Of a stretch of DNA of 64,000 nucleotides, positions 1 through 10,854 are shown piece after piece. Source of the stretch: Chinchilla lanigera (lineage: Eukaryota > Chordata > Mammalia > Rodentia > Chinchillidae); the NCBI RefSeq assembly GCF_000276665.1, contig NW_004955425.1, forward strand, positions 26,015,841-26,079,840. Direction: 5' to 3'. The notes below the pieces were generated by a model that was not told the origin of the DNA, ran no database searches, and was given only the letters and a program-made list of their open reading frames with translations. The first letter of the stretch is position 1, and the number at the start of each line of letters is the position of its first letter. The position numbers and the translations under genes were made by a program.

Positions 1-1559
1 ACACGTTCCCACCTCCATCTTTTCAACACTTGCTTCTGGTGTCTACAGAGTTTCTAGTCCTTTGGTCTCCGCTGGTCTGCTCCTTTTTTTCCTGCAGGAA
101 CCCGCTCTGCTCGCCTCCTTTCCTCGGCTGCCAGGCCCTCTGGACCTGCACCTTGTTCTTACCTTGAGCGGATCGGGCCTCTCCAGCTTTGTGGAGCTCT
201 CTGGAGCCAGGACTCTGCTCTAAACATTAAAATGCAAAACAGATTTTAAAGGGCTCTCGGTGCGGCTGAGTCAATACTAACAAAGGACTTCAGAGGGCAG
301 TGTCTTTCTTTGGAAGCAGCGAAATTTCTCAGCGCGAGTGCAACGGCAGAGGGAAACTGAACTTGGATAAAGGACTCACAGTCTGAGCTCAGAAGCCTGT
401 GGTCCCTGGAAGCTCCAGGTAGAGCGTTCTTCAGCCAGTTTAAACCATTTCTGACCTAGTATTTCAAGGAAAACGGAGGGTGAAGAGGAGGGGGCGGGCA
501 GCGGCGGGGCCCTCACACTGCCAGGCGATTCACAATTCTCTGGCCCACGGTTTTCTCACCTGGGAGACAAGGGGCTGGAGCGGTAATCGCCACAGTTCAT
601 TCATAGACTTTATTCCAAATACCGAGCGGGAGGTGGGGGGGAACCCGGGCACTTTAGCTCGCAGTGGAGAGAGAAGGCCTTAGTGCCTAGGATTCCTAGT
701 GATCGCCCCGCGAGATTATTTTCCGAATGATCTACCTCTCCGCCTGGCACACAGGCATCGAGAGTGTGTGTGCTGGGCTCTCTAGTGAACTCCAGGCAAC
801 GTCAAGCCGTAAAACGCAGGCAGGGCCGGTGTGAGAGGTGCCGGCTCCCCGCTTTGGCAGGGGCAGAGCTCGCTCAGCACAGGCGATTGGCTGCTGAGCA
901 CGCGGCCGGACAGCTCCCAGGCCCGGCTGCCGGGCGCGCCGGGCAGAGTCCGGCGGGTGGGGGTCCGGGGCGGCGGGTTGGGGGGGACGGCTCTCGAGTC
1001 CGTCCTGCCATCGAGAAGCCTAAATCCTGTCCTGCCCCACCCCGGTGTCCCCACAGTGAGCAGATTTGTGGGCCTCCCTCGCCACTGTCCCCCTCCGGTG
1101 TCCCACGCGCCAGCCCGTTACGGGTCAGTTGTGCTTGCCGCAGACGTCCCCTCGGCCCGGGCCACCCTGTCTCGGGCGGCGCGGGCTGCGACACCGTGGA
1201 GCGCACCGGGCTGCGCGGCCCTGCCTGTCCCCCCTTGTGCTGGGTCCCTCCGCTCTGGGGTCCATCCCTGGCTAGGCTGCAGGGAGGCGCAGATCTCTGA
1301 GCCCGGAAAACTCATTTTATCCGCGCTCGCGGAGGGCTGCAGCAGGAGTGGCTGGGAGCGTGCGTCCGCTTTGTCTGCGCTCCCGAGCCCCTCCCCCGCT
1401 TCCTCCGCTCACTCCCGACTCGCTCTCCCCGGCTCCTCTCCCCCTCCTCCTGCCGCCCTCCTCCCCCTCTTCCTCCCTCCCCCGTGCCGGATCTTTGCAT
1501 GCGCGCCCCCTCCCTCCTCTCCCGCCGCGCCGCTTATAGCCCGGCGCGCGGGGCTGGGC
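1..1559 (+). promoter_or_regulatory. ENC1: ENC1 upstream promoter region
   Basis: Upstream flank of the inferred ENC1 start. Visible motifs are an AP-1 consensus TGAGTCA at 267-273, a GC-box-like GGGGCGGG near 490, an inverted CCAAT box (GATTGG) at 885-890, and a pyrimidine-rich stretch at about 1385-1525. An octamer-like TTTGCATG runs into GCGCGCC near 1493-1507. A TATA-like TTATAG lies at 1534-1539 inside very GC-rich sequence. The core promoter call rests on the TATA-like box, the CpG island and the position upstream of the ENC1 coding exon. The individual factor sites are only motif matches. Confidence 0.6.
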
Positions 1560-2250
1560 GCAGAGCGCTCTGCAGCCGGTGAGGAGGTGGCGCGCGGAGC
1601 CCGGGTGCAGACGCCAGGCGGCCGCCGGCGCGCACGGCGCTTGAGCTCCCTCCCCCAGCGCGCACCGCCCGCCTCCTTCCGTGGCGCCTGCGGCCGCGGG
1701 CTCGCCGGCCTCCTCGACAAGCTCCGGAGCCACGCTGCTGGCCCGATCCGGGCCGCGAGAACCAGGCGAGCCGCCTGCCGCGTGGGCTCCGCGTGCCCAG
1801 CCCCGGCAGAGACCACCTCTCGGCTGGCGCCCCACGCGCACTTCTTTCGCCCGGGACCGAGACGCTCGCCTCGTCGCCTCCCCGCCCGTGACCGAGGCAG
1901 GAACCCAGCTGCTGTCGCTGAGGCGTCTCCACTTGCTGTGAGTTCCCCCACCACCCCGACCTGTTGCGGGCGCCGCGGCGAGCCAGGGGTGGCTGGGGCT
2001 GCGGGCGCCGGGCCGGGGCAGCTGTCCTGGGGGGAACCCCGGCGGCCGCCCCTGTCCTGGTGCCGCCCGCGGCAGCCCGACCCTGCGGGAGGGGCCTCCC
2101 CTCAGCGCGCGTTGCCCGGGCAAGCCGCGGGGGAGCGGAAAGCCACGGTGGGGACCCGACCCGCCAGCCTGGCTCACGTTGCAGCCTCCCCGGTTCCGGG
2201 GAAAGTTGGGGACATTCGCAGACACCCCTCGTGCGGGGCGCTTCTCTGTG
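840..2250. other. ENC1: CpG island over the ENC1 promoter and first exon
   Basis: Dense CpG dinucleotides and high GC run from about 840 to 2250 and fall off sharply beyond 2260, where AT-rich intronic sequence begins. Several long overlapping open frames appear here on both strands only because stop codons are rare in GC-rich DNA. Edges are by eye. CpG-island promoters are usual for BTB-Kelch genes with broad or neuronal expression. Confidence 0.85.
1562..1937 (+). other. ENC1: ENC1 exon 1 (non-coding 5'UTR), inferred
   Basis: The inferred start is about 28 nt downstream of the TTATAG box. The inferred end is before the donor GTGAGT at 1938-1943 (exon ...TTGCT). No ATG occurs on the + strand between 1561 and 1937, so the leader would lack upstream AUG starts. 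With this exon the spliced mRNA would be about 4.75 kb. Another GTGAGG donor-like site at 1578 would give a very short exon and fits less well. Borders are inference and a cDNA alignment would settle them. Confidence 0.55.
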
Positions 2251-5237
2251 GCCAGACGTCTGTGGGAAATGAATGAAAACTGGTTTCTGAAAAACTGGCT
2301 TCTCGTGCGTGCACTTGGCTTTCAGTGTAACATTATTAATCAAAGGATAGGAATGGCTGGGCGGGGTGGAGGTGAAACTGAACTAGTTGGACATGCAATT
2401 TGGTGTCGTCCTCACAGGCACGGTCAGCGCATGAGCGTTGCAACTATTGCAGCGGGTTGGGTGTTAAAATTATTTTTAAGGTCTTTATGATGTTGCATTG
2501 TTACCAGTAGTGTGAGGACTTGAGAATATCCGCCTAGTTTCCCTATTGCGGGCACTGCAATCCGGCTCACAGTCTGAAGACTTGGGGGCGCTAAACATTG
2601 CAGGAAGAGAGCCTAAGGAGCCTTAAGGGAATTGAAGTTACTGGAACTAAAAGCCCCTTTGATGTTCACAATAATAGCAGCCCTTTTCTCTGTCTTCTTT
2701 GTAGAAGCAGGTTAAGTATATGTGTGCATTTTTTTGTCCTTGTCTGTGGCATGCAAATATTGAACCTCTAGGGGCTTCAAAAATGCCAACAGAATGTTTC
2801 ACTTTGTGTTGAAGGTGCGTTTGGTGACTGTCTAAATGGTCTTCTGCCGATATTTTGATGTTTGCCTAATTCCAAAGCAGGAAGCAAGTTGTTTCCCTTG
2901 GGTTTTCAAGTGCACCTTTTATTTTAATCATACATTACTGCAGGAATGTTAAACTTTGATGGTGACATTCTTTTCCATTTGGATGGTATCCAAGACGACA
3001 AGCTGCGCTCTCCCTCCTGGCTTTCTGGGCCAACCTGGAAAAGACAGCAGCATAAACACAGGGTGCAGAGCGATACACATCCTGTATCCCGAGGTCCTCT
3101 AAACAAACTGTTTTCTTAAGTGTGCACCTGGTTGGGAATGTTGTTTTATACCTGCGAATCTCACGTTCAGAGGCACGTGTCTGGGCCCCAAGGATTCCAG
3201 CCCAAAGAGCAGGCACTTTGATGCTTGTACCTAGTTCTTCTGCCAGAGATATCTCCTTTCTTTAGAGGAAAGGCAGCTTCCTAGGAGTATAGTATTGACA
3301 GGTTTAGACTTTCAATCTTCCTCCAAATACTAAAAGTTGAATGTACTCATTCAGAAGGCACCCGCAGCGGTGGAGCATACAAGGTAGATGTCTGAACACT
3401 CCACAAATCTGGTGCATGTAGGCACCCTTAGTGCTCATTCTCTAGATCTCTGGGCCTTGGTTAAGATGGACTTGCAGGTAGAGGGAGTTCAGGTGGGGGT
3501 GATGCTTGACCCCTCTCCTTTTTTACATCCTAAGTCCCTGGAGATTTCTAGGTGCTTTATAAAGTCCAATGCCAGAATTCGAAGTGTTAGACTGTGTTGC
3601 TTACTACCTCCTAGGAAGCCATGTTTATACATAATGAAAAGTTACATTTCAACAGTAAAAGCAAACTAGTTACATTACTTAATGATATGTGATCTGAATG
3701 TCACCGTCATGGGAGGCACCTGCTTTTGTTTTCAGTGCCTTCTCTCCCAGCTGGTTGGGAAAGTGTAGTTTAGATTTTCTACACCATACATCTGGTAAAC
3801 CATTCATTTGCATTTATTAACAAATGGAACATAAATTAAAAAATAAATATTGAGTAGTTGAAGGAAAAACAAATGGTTTCAGCTGAGCTATGAGGCCTCT
3901 GGGTTTGAAACTGACACTGTAACCAGCTACAGTTTACCCTCTGGGGATAAAAATCTTCCTTAGGAACCCTTGGAAGGAGGAGGGTTCTTAAGGGCTTGAT
4001 TCTTCTGAATTAGCAGAGGGCTGGAATACAGTCTGTATGCAAGGGGTTGGGTTTGGTGTTTGAAGATAGATCATAGGTATTTCCCATGTCTTTACCCTAC
4101 GTTTTTTACTGCAGAAAACCAAAAGGTAGAATTTAGTTCTGCTGTAATTTTCAATATCCAGGAAAACATATTAGTCAGCAAATAAATTCTAGGATGGTCC
4201 TCAATTAACCATAGCTGGCAAAAGAATACATCTATGTGTACACACACACGCCTGTGTGGTTTTTAATTTAAATAAGGCAATGTTTGCATCTTGAACTTCC
4301 TATATGCAGGTGCCAGTATTTGCAGGTAACCATGAACACCATTTAATCAAACGAGGGGGTGAATGCATCCTTTGTTCTTGGGACTGGCTTTCCAAAAATT
4401 ATTGCAGAGCTGGAAAAAATGGAAAAGCAGCAGTAGTGCACTACTCAAAATACTCTTCTTTTTCTGTGCCAAATCCTCATTTTGGAAGCTGTCCAGAGCA
4501 AGAAAGATGGGTGGCTACTGTGGCTGGAATCCACTCTGTACTTTTGCTTTAAGCATGTTGATCAATATATGGTAATGTTTATGCTGGAGTCCATTTAAAA
4601 CGCTGCAGTGGGAGAGCTATCTGGTTAGAAATTATCTGTTAACATTTAAATAAAGGCCTGGCCATTGCAGAAGTTGGGCATTGACTATGTATGTGGAGTT
4701 TGGACCTTACCAAAGGAATTCTTAATGGAATTAATTATAAGGTATTTGTTTTACACATAGCTTTATGTAGCAGAGGGCATGAAAGCCAGAACCTGACCTG
4801 GCGTTACGAGAGCAGGGGGTTTGGCATTTTAAGTGGCCTTGCAGTGAATCAGCTGGACTCAAGGAGCTGTGCGAGACCTACTCCCCTTGGCTTTTGCTGA
4901 CTTACATTCTCAAGGACTTCAGTGTCGTGGAAGTTGGCAGTCAGGTTTTCCAAGATGAACCTGCTTTTAAGCAGTGATTTTTTTTTTTTTTTTTCCTCTT
5001 AACAGTGTGGTTCTAACAGCTCAACAGTTATTACAGCCAAGGTGGTTGCTTCCAGGCAGTTGTCATAGGCTTTGTTATGGAATGGCCTTACCCTTGTCAG
5101 AAAAGTAGGCAGCAGGGCTGACTACAAAGTATCCAGTTTTCTTTGTCCAAAATGAGTGTTGCTTTTGTTTGGCTGCTGGGAACATCAGGAGCCTTTTGTT
5201 GAACCTTTATTTTGTTTTGTTTTGCTCTATGTTGTAG
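1938..5237 (+). other. ENC1: ENC1 intron 1
   Basis: Bounded by GTGAGT at 1938 and a T-rich acceptor ending ATGTTGTAG at 5237. The inside is mostly unique, non-coding sequence. It holds three copies of CTTTGATG (2657, 2954, 3216), a short CA run near 4240 and a long T-run at about 4978-4994. No interspersed repeat was recognised. Open frames of 60-100 codons show no recognisable protein. Confidence 0.6.
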
Positions 5238-5251
5238 GGAGTGGAAACAAA
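5238..5251 (+). promoter_or_regulatory. ENC1: Splice acceptor-proximal leader and start-codon context
   Basis: The coding exon begins right after TTGTAG, leaving 14 nt of leader (GGAGTGGAAACAAA) before the ATG at 5252. An A at position -3 gives an adequate Kozak context. The frame stays open upstream to a GTG at 5156, but that part is intronic and the only nearby ATG (5152) is out of frame. The ATG at 5252 is therefore chosen. Confidence 0.8.
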
Positions 5252-7021
5252 ATGTCAGTCAGTGTGCATGAGAACCGCAAGTCCAGGGCCAGCAGCGGCT
5301 CCATTAACATCTATCTGTTTCACAAGTCTTCCTACGCTGACAGTGTCCTCACGCACTTGAACCTTCTACGGCAGCAACGCCTCTTTACTGATGTGCTTCT
5401 CCACGCTGGAAATAGGACTTTCCCTTGCCACCGGGCGGTGCTGGCTGCGTGCAGCCGCTACTTTGAAGCCATGTTCAGCGGTGGCCTGAAAGAGAGCCAG
5501 GACAGTGAAGTCAACTTTGACAATTCCATCCACCCAGAAGTCTTGGAGTTGCTCCTTGACTATGCATACTCCTCCCGGGTCATCATCAATGAAGAAAATG
5601 CAGAATCACTCCTGGAAGCTGGTGACATGCTGGAGTTTCAAGACATAAGAGATGCATGTGCCGAATTCCTGGAAAAGAACCTGCATCCCACCAACTGCCT
5701 GGGTATGCTGCTGTTGTCCGATGCGCACCAATGCACCAAGCTGTACGAACTCTCCTGGAGAATGTGTCTCAGCAACTTCCAAACCATCAGGAAGAATGAA
5801 GACTTCCTCCAGCTGCCACAGGACATGGTTGTGCAGCTCCTATCCAGTGAAGAGTTGGAGACAGAAGATGAAAGGCTTGTATATGAGTCTGCAATTAACT
5901 GGATCAGTTACGACCTGAAGAAGCGCTATTGCTACCTCCCAGAACTGTTGCAGACGGTGAGGCTGGCACTCCTGCCTGCCATCTATCTCATGGAGAAGGT
6001 GGCCATGGAGGAGCTCATCACCAAACAGAGAAAGAGTAAGGAGATTGTGGAAGAGGCCATCCGGTGCAAACTGAAAATCCTGCAGAATGACGGTGTGGTG
6101 ACCAGCCTCTGTGCCCGGCCTCGGAAAACAGGCCATGCCCTCTTCCTCCTGGGAGGACAGACTTTCATGTGTGATAAGCTGTATCTGGTAGACCAGAAGG
6201 CCAAAGAAATCATTCCCAAGGCTGATATTCCCAGCCCAAGGAAAGAGTTCAGTGCGTGTGCCATCGGCTGCAAAGTGTATATTACTGGGGGCCGGGGGTC
6301 TGAAAATGGAGTCTCGAAAGATGTCTGGGTCTATGATACCCTGCATGAGGAGTGGTCCAAAGCTGCCCCCATGCTGGTGGCCAGGTTTGGCCACGGCTCG
6401 GCTGAACTGAAGCACTGTCTGTATGTGGTTGGGGGACACACGGCCGCCACTGGCTGCCTCCCGGCCTCGCCCTCCGTCTCCCTAAAGCAAGTGGAACATT
6501 ATGACCCCACAACCAACAAATGGACCATGGTAGCCCCCCTTCGAGAGGGTGTTAGCAATGCCGCTGTAGTGAGTGCCAAACTCAAGTTGTTTGCTTTCGG
6601 AGGTACCAGTGTCAGTCATGACAAGCTCCCCAAGGTTCAGTGTTATGATCAATGTGAAAACAGGTGGACAGTACCTGCCACCTGTCCCCAGCCCTGGCGT
6701 TACACAGCAGCAGCTGTGCTGGGGAACCAGATTTTTATTATGGGCGGAGATACAGAGTTCTCTGCCTGCTCTGCCTATAAATTCAACAGTGAAACTTACC
6801 AGTGGACCAAGGTGGGAGACGTGACAGCGAAGCGCATGAGCTGCCATGCCGTGGCCTCCGGAAACAAGCTCTACGTGGTTGGAGGATACTTTGGCATCCA
6901 GCGGTGCAAGACTTTGGACTGTTACGACCCCACTTTAGATGCATGGAACAGCATCACCACGGTCCCTTACTCGCTGATTCCCACTGCATTTGTCAGCACC
7001 TGGAAACATCTGCCTTCCTAA
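5252..7021 (+). CDS. ENC1: Ectodermal-neural cortex protein 1 (BTB-BACK-Kelch)
   Basis: Encodes 589 residues starting MSVSVHENRK and ending STWKHLPS, the full length known for ENC1/KLHL37, with no frameshift or stop. Order: N-terminal tail; BTB/POZ at about 46-114 (FTDVLLHAGNRTFPCHRAVL); BACK at about 149-250; then six Kelch repeats with double glycines at 301-302, 346-347, 394-395, 450-451, 498-499 and 544-545. Family knowledge: BTB-BACK proteins bind CUL3 and act as substrate adaptors of a cullin-RING ubiquitin ligase, with the Kelch propeller binding clients. ENC1 is reported as actin-associated, enriched in developing nervous system, induced by p53 (PIG10), a beta-catenin/TCF target, and a negative regulator of NRF2. 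The ORF lies in a single exon, as in human. The main alternative is the paralogue KLHL25 (ENC2), but the sequence reads as ENC1 throughout. Confidence 0.98.
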   Translation: MSVSVHENRKSRASSGSINIYLFHKSSYADSVLTHLNLLRQQRLFTDVLLHAGNRTFPCHRAVLAACSRYFEAMFSGGLKESQDSEVNFDNSIHPEVLELLLDYAYSSRVIINEENAESLLEAGDMLEFQDIRDACAEFLEKNLHPTNCLGMLLLSDAHQCTKLYELSWRMCLSNFQTIRKNEDFLQLPQDMVVQLLSSEELETEDERLVYESAINWISYDLKKRYCYLPELLQTVRLALLPAIYLMEKVAMEELITKQRKSKEIVEEAIRCKLKILQNDGVVTSLCARPRKTGHALFLLGGQTFMCDKLYLVDQKAKEIIPKADIPSPRKEFSACAIGCKVYITGGRGSENGVSKDVWVYDTLHEEWSKAAPMLVARFGHGSAELKHCLYVVGGHTAATGCLPASPSVSLKQVEHYDPTTNKWTMVAPLREGVSNAAVVSAKLKLFAFGGTSVSHDKLPKVQCYDQCENRWTVPATCPQPWRYTAAAVLGNQIFIMGGDTEFSACSAYKFNSETYQWTKVGDVTAKRMSCHAVASGNKLYVVGGYFGIQRCKTLDCYDPTLDAWNSITTVPYSLIPTAFVSTWKHLPS

Positions 7022-7053
7022 TCATAGTCCATCTTAAAGAAAGACAGCATGAG
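7022..7053 (+). other. ENC1: ENC1 proximal 3'UTR segment and donor site
   Basis: Thirty-two nucleotides follow the TAA stop and end GCATGAG, then GTAAGA at 7054-7059, a strong 5' splice site. The coding exon would therefore be 5238-7053, with the 3'UTR continuing in another exon. Confidence 0.75.
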
Positions 7054-7176
7054 GTAAGAGAAGGTTTGTGCTGGAGACGTAAGTATGCATTTTATTAGGT
7101 TGACTGTCTCACATTTGGAATGGAGAGTTTGGGATGACCCACACCACCTATAGGGAAGTACTACAAAAACTGTAAA

Positions 7177-7182
7177 AATAAA
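7177..7182 (+). terminator. ENC1: Intronic polyadenylation signal AATAAA (possible short isoform)
   Basis: AATAAA lies about 156 nt after the stop codon, inside intron 2, with a GT-containing stretch near 7210. If used, transcripts that skip the 7054 donor would end with a very short 3'UTR. The motif is seen; its use is inferred. Confidence 0.3.
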
Positions 7183-7199
7183 AGATTTTATACCCCCAG

Positions 7200-7404
7200 A
7201 TTCTAAACCCTGGTGTCGACCACAGCTGTAACACCCTCATAAGCTAGAGGTTCTGAGTGATCAAGAGCCCCAGAATCACCCAGTGAACTTTCTAGAAACT
7301 GCCCATCCTAGAGACTGTTTCATGAGATCTGGGTAGGGCCCAAACATGAATATTTTTAAGCTTTTCTGGTGGTGCTAATGGACAGCATGCTTGAGAACCC
7401 CTGA
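7200..7404. mobile_element. MER5A-type hAT-Charlie DNA transposon relic
   Basis: The ends carry the family's inverted signature: GGTTCT/TTCTAAACCCTGG at the left and CTTGAGAACCCCTGA at the right. Inner CCCCAGAATCACCC matches the family core. It is a non-autonomous fossil with no coding content. Confidence 0.7.
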
Positions 7405-7429
7405 CCTCTGTCGATGGCACCAGCTCGTG

Positions 7430-7645
7430 TGTCTGGACCCCTCACTGTGTGCCTGGGGTGGTGCTGTGTGTTGCACATGGATCTTCCCATTTGATCCTTA
7501 CAACAGCCCTAGGGGGTGTTACGACCCTCCTCTTTGTGCAGATGAAAACAGCTGGTGCACACAGAGGCTGAGCAAGTTGCCCAAGCCTGCAGGGCTTAAT
7601 TAATAAGTGGTGGAGTTGGTCAAGAAGTCAGCCCAGGTAGCCTGT
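7430..7645 (+). repeat. MIR SINE relic
   Basis: Follows the MIR consensus order: TGTGTGCCTGG, then ATTTGATCCTTACAACAGCCCT, GCAGATGAAAAC, GCACACAGAGGCTGAGCAAGTTGCCCAAG, and an end with AAGTGGTGGAG. Ancient and diverged. Confidence 0.8.
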
Positions 7646-8859
7646 CTCATAGCACTTGAGCCTCCAGCTGACTGGCCACTTGGTAAACTTGAGTTTTGTA
7701 TGGGTGTCATCCCAGGCTGATACTAGATTTTGCTTCCTGAAGCCCTTTCTGGATGGAATAGGATTTAAAAAATGTGTCGCTCAAGTTCTTTCCTAGTTTA
7801 CTCTTTCCAAACTGAGTATTAGATTATGTAAATTTTTCTTCCCTCAAAATATAGCCCATTTTAGGGCATTTCTTAACTGTAAGGAGGATTCTAGAACTGT
7901 CCTTGTGAAAAGTTGCACCTACACTGTAGGCCTTTGATGAGCAGATACACTGACCCGTTGCCCTATAACTGCATCCTTTCAGAATTAGTCAGGCTGGCCT
8001 TATTGTTGGGACTAACAAAAGTTGTATTAAGTGTCATATCTGGGTCCATAATGGTTGTCTGTGTACTTAACAGTGTATTATACTCTTGGCTGTAATAATT
8101 AATCAGCCTACAAGTTGAGTATAGGCAAAGCTCACGGCTGCTTTGCTCCTGCTAAGCACTCTGAGGATTGGTCCCAGAATCACCCATGCACGTGTAAGTG
8201 TAGCACAGGACACAAGGAATGTGTAGATTTGTTTAGGTGATTCATGGGCCTATTACTAATAATACTAAGAGAAGAAGATAATTGCTTTGGAGGCACTACA
8301 GTGAAAGCCAACTCATGACTTGGGAACTTCTGGCCCTGTTTTCTGCAGTATTTCTTTCCCCTTCTCTTATTTACAGCTCATATAAAACATTAAAATAGCC
8401 TCACTTTCACATTTCATCTTTCTGTTCGTTTTGCTTCTTTTGCTTCTTCGGTTATCTCCTCCAGTCTGTTACAGTTAGCAGAATTCCTAGTAAAGCAGTA
8501 TTTCCTTGGAATGAAGCTCCTTCAAAGGAGCGGGAACAGTCAGACGCCTGCTCTGGGAAGCCACCGGGTGCACAGCGTCCCACACCAAACTGGTTTTTGC
8601 AGCCTTGCTGGCATCTCAGTAATCCTGAATAAACAAACGCTCTGCAAGTGGTTATTTCATTTGAGATATGAATGTATGACTCAACTCCCAAGTAGTTTTA
8701 AAGAACCTCCTAGGCAAAAGCTTCAATTAACAGCACTAAATTAGGTGTTCATCCAGAACTGAGTGTATGTGTGCAGAAGAGACGTAAAAATTGCCAGGGA
8801 CGGTAATGGTGCATCCATAATGCTAATTAGTAGACCGACTGGCATCCTTGGAGCCACGT

Positions 8860-9040
8860 AAGGACACTGAGACCGCAGCTATTTGTTCTGGTCCTAGCTT
8901 TAAGTTTTAGATCTCTTCTGCACTGAGACTGCTCCTCTGTGAAATGAGTGGTTTGAACTCTACTTACCCCAAGATCTGTCCAAATTCAGACTTGGACAAA
9001 AGTACCTAACCCAGTGCCTGGCATATATTCAGTATTTACA
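8860..9040 (-). repeat. MIR SINE relic, minus strand
   Basis: Reverse-complement MIR features are visible: a CTCTGTGAAATGAG core and AACCCAGTGCCTGGCATAT near 9008-9026. Strongly diverged, edges approximate. Confidence 0.6.
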
Positions 9041-10854
9041 GTTTTCTTTCCTCTTTTCAATGGAGACTGTGGTCCGAGATCTAGCGGAGGTAGCTTTTGT
9101 GTGGTGGGAAAATCAGGTTTCTTTGACCATTATCTGTTGTCTTGGGTCTTCGCTTCTGGTTCCTCCGCTTTCAGCCAGAGCATGTTGGCAAACACTTGAA
9201 TTCACCCTGTCCTGGTTATTTGAACCTAATCACAGACTTCCGGTCCCTGGGAAACAGAGCAAATAAAGTGCTGAGCTATATGTGAAACAACATCCTCTTC
9301 ACCCTGCTGCCCCCAGCCAGAGTCAAGCACATAAAACCGAATTTGACAGGGCCAGGGTTGCTGCTTTTAACGGGCGTCGTGAGCGCCTGATCAAAGCTAC
9401 TCTTTCAGTGTCTGACAGGGAGAATGTTGGTTTAAATTTCTAAAGTTTACTGCACACCAGATAGTGCTAAAACTTTCAAGCTGGATGGAGTGACGCAAAG
9501 CACTCAGTAGGTATCAGCCCTGGCCCCGTGCTCTTCCAGTGGAGGTGCTAAATGAATTAATCTAGTGCTGACAAAAACCTCCCTGGTCTAAAAGCTCATC
9601 TGCCAAGGAAGTTTTAACTACTGTGTCTCCTGCTGCTCCATCGGTGGGTGGGAAGAACAGAGAGGAAATTACTTTGATTATTCTCTATTTTCATGGTGCC
9701 TGTGATCCTATCAAGACAGCACTGGGACTTTCATTTGCTTTGTTTCTTCTCTTTGAGCCCCCCTCTCCTGTGTGAATGTGCAATGCCTTGAAATTTTATA
9801 TTATTACAAGATACATTCTTTCAGCTAATGTGGATATACAGGTTGCAAGGAGGTGGAGCTGGGGGATGACACCATAGTCTAAGGAATGCCTTGAAGGCTT
9901 GAATCACTGTTAGGAAACAGCCAAAAGCAACAGCAAGGAAGTGAATCAGACTCCTGAACACATAAAAGCAAAGTGAGAAGAATTCACTGAAATTAATGAA
10001 TGGCCTCTTCAGCATTCCCTTTGTCTATACTTAAGAGTTACAGCGCAGGAATACAGATTCCAAAACTAGACCTAGAAGTGTGCTTTCTGAGCAGATTGGG
10101 TATTTTAAAAGCCCTGTGCAAGATTTCCCAGTATGAAATCAGATATAAATAAGTGGGCAGAGTGAGTAGTGCGAGAAAACGCCAAGCTTGGTGGTCACAG
10201 TAGCTCGAGTTTATATGCACCCTGAAGTTGGTAGATTCCATTGATAATAGTACTGTGCTAACGGACTCGGAGAATGAACTCCAGCTTTGGTCTGTCTGGT
10301 ACGTGGTCATATGAAAGGCAGTAAGACTGATTTCTGCCATAATAAATCATAGAGATGCATTTAAATAAAGAGGATTAATAGGTCTGCTTTCTATATGGTG
10401 AATAAATTTAATTTGAAATCCTTTATGGTAACTAGGCCTGGAGGGTTTGCATAGGAATCTCCTCCTTTTGATCCCCTCGTGATCACTTCACAGTGACTCT
10501 GTTTAAGCAGGAATTTTATGAATGTTGGCAACAGATGCACCTAAATGCATAGATTTGAATTTGAACATATGTTTCGGGAAGAAGTAAAGGCCTCCTTTGG
10601 ACACTGTTGTCTTTGGTCAGGCTGCCATCTGCATGGGCATGCGTGTACCTGTGTGCATACATTCAGTTCGTTCTGACAATCTTTGCATGGTTCCTGCTGA
10701 ACATACAATTAAGACCCTTAGAAGCAGTATTGTCCATGTCTGTCCGGAGTGAAAGTTTTAAAAATTTTGTAATTACTGAAAAAGTTCTCAAAGTGGTGAT
10801 TTAGACAAACCCTTCATGCTTCCTTTTTTTTCTTTGTTTCTTTTTCTGTTTCAG

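Larger units (their letters stand above)
7054..10854 (+). other. ENC1: ENC1 intron 2 (within the 3'UTR)
   Basis: Runs from GTAAGA to a long pyrimidine tract ending TTTCTGTTTCAG at 10854. It holds a MER5A copy, a MIR in each orientation and mostly unique sequence, with no coding signal. The fit of both splice sites and a terminal exon ending in AATAAA plus a GT-rich element support it. RNA data would confirm it. Confidence 0.7.

Noticed and set aside
831..2276. 481-codon + strand frame (and a 302-codon - strand frame at 1317-2225) over the CpG island
   Set aside because: Opposite-strand overlapping frames in very GC-rich DNA, low-complexity Ala/Pro/Arg/Gly composition, no domain, and they cross the promoter and exon 1 donor.
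5156..5251. 32-codon N-terminal extension of ENC1
   Set aside because: It opens on GTG, lies upstream of the splice acceptor at 5237, has no in-frame ATG, and is absent from the known 589-residue protein.
5638..6847. Antisense frames across the ENC1 coding exon
   Set aside because: Shadows of the real gene on the opposite strand; no recognisable protein.
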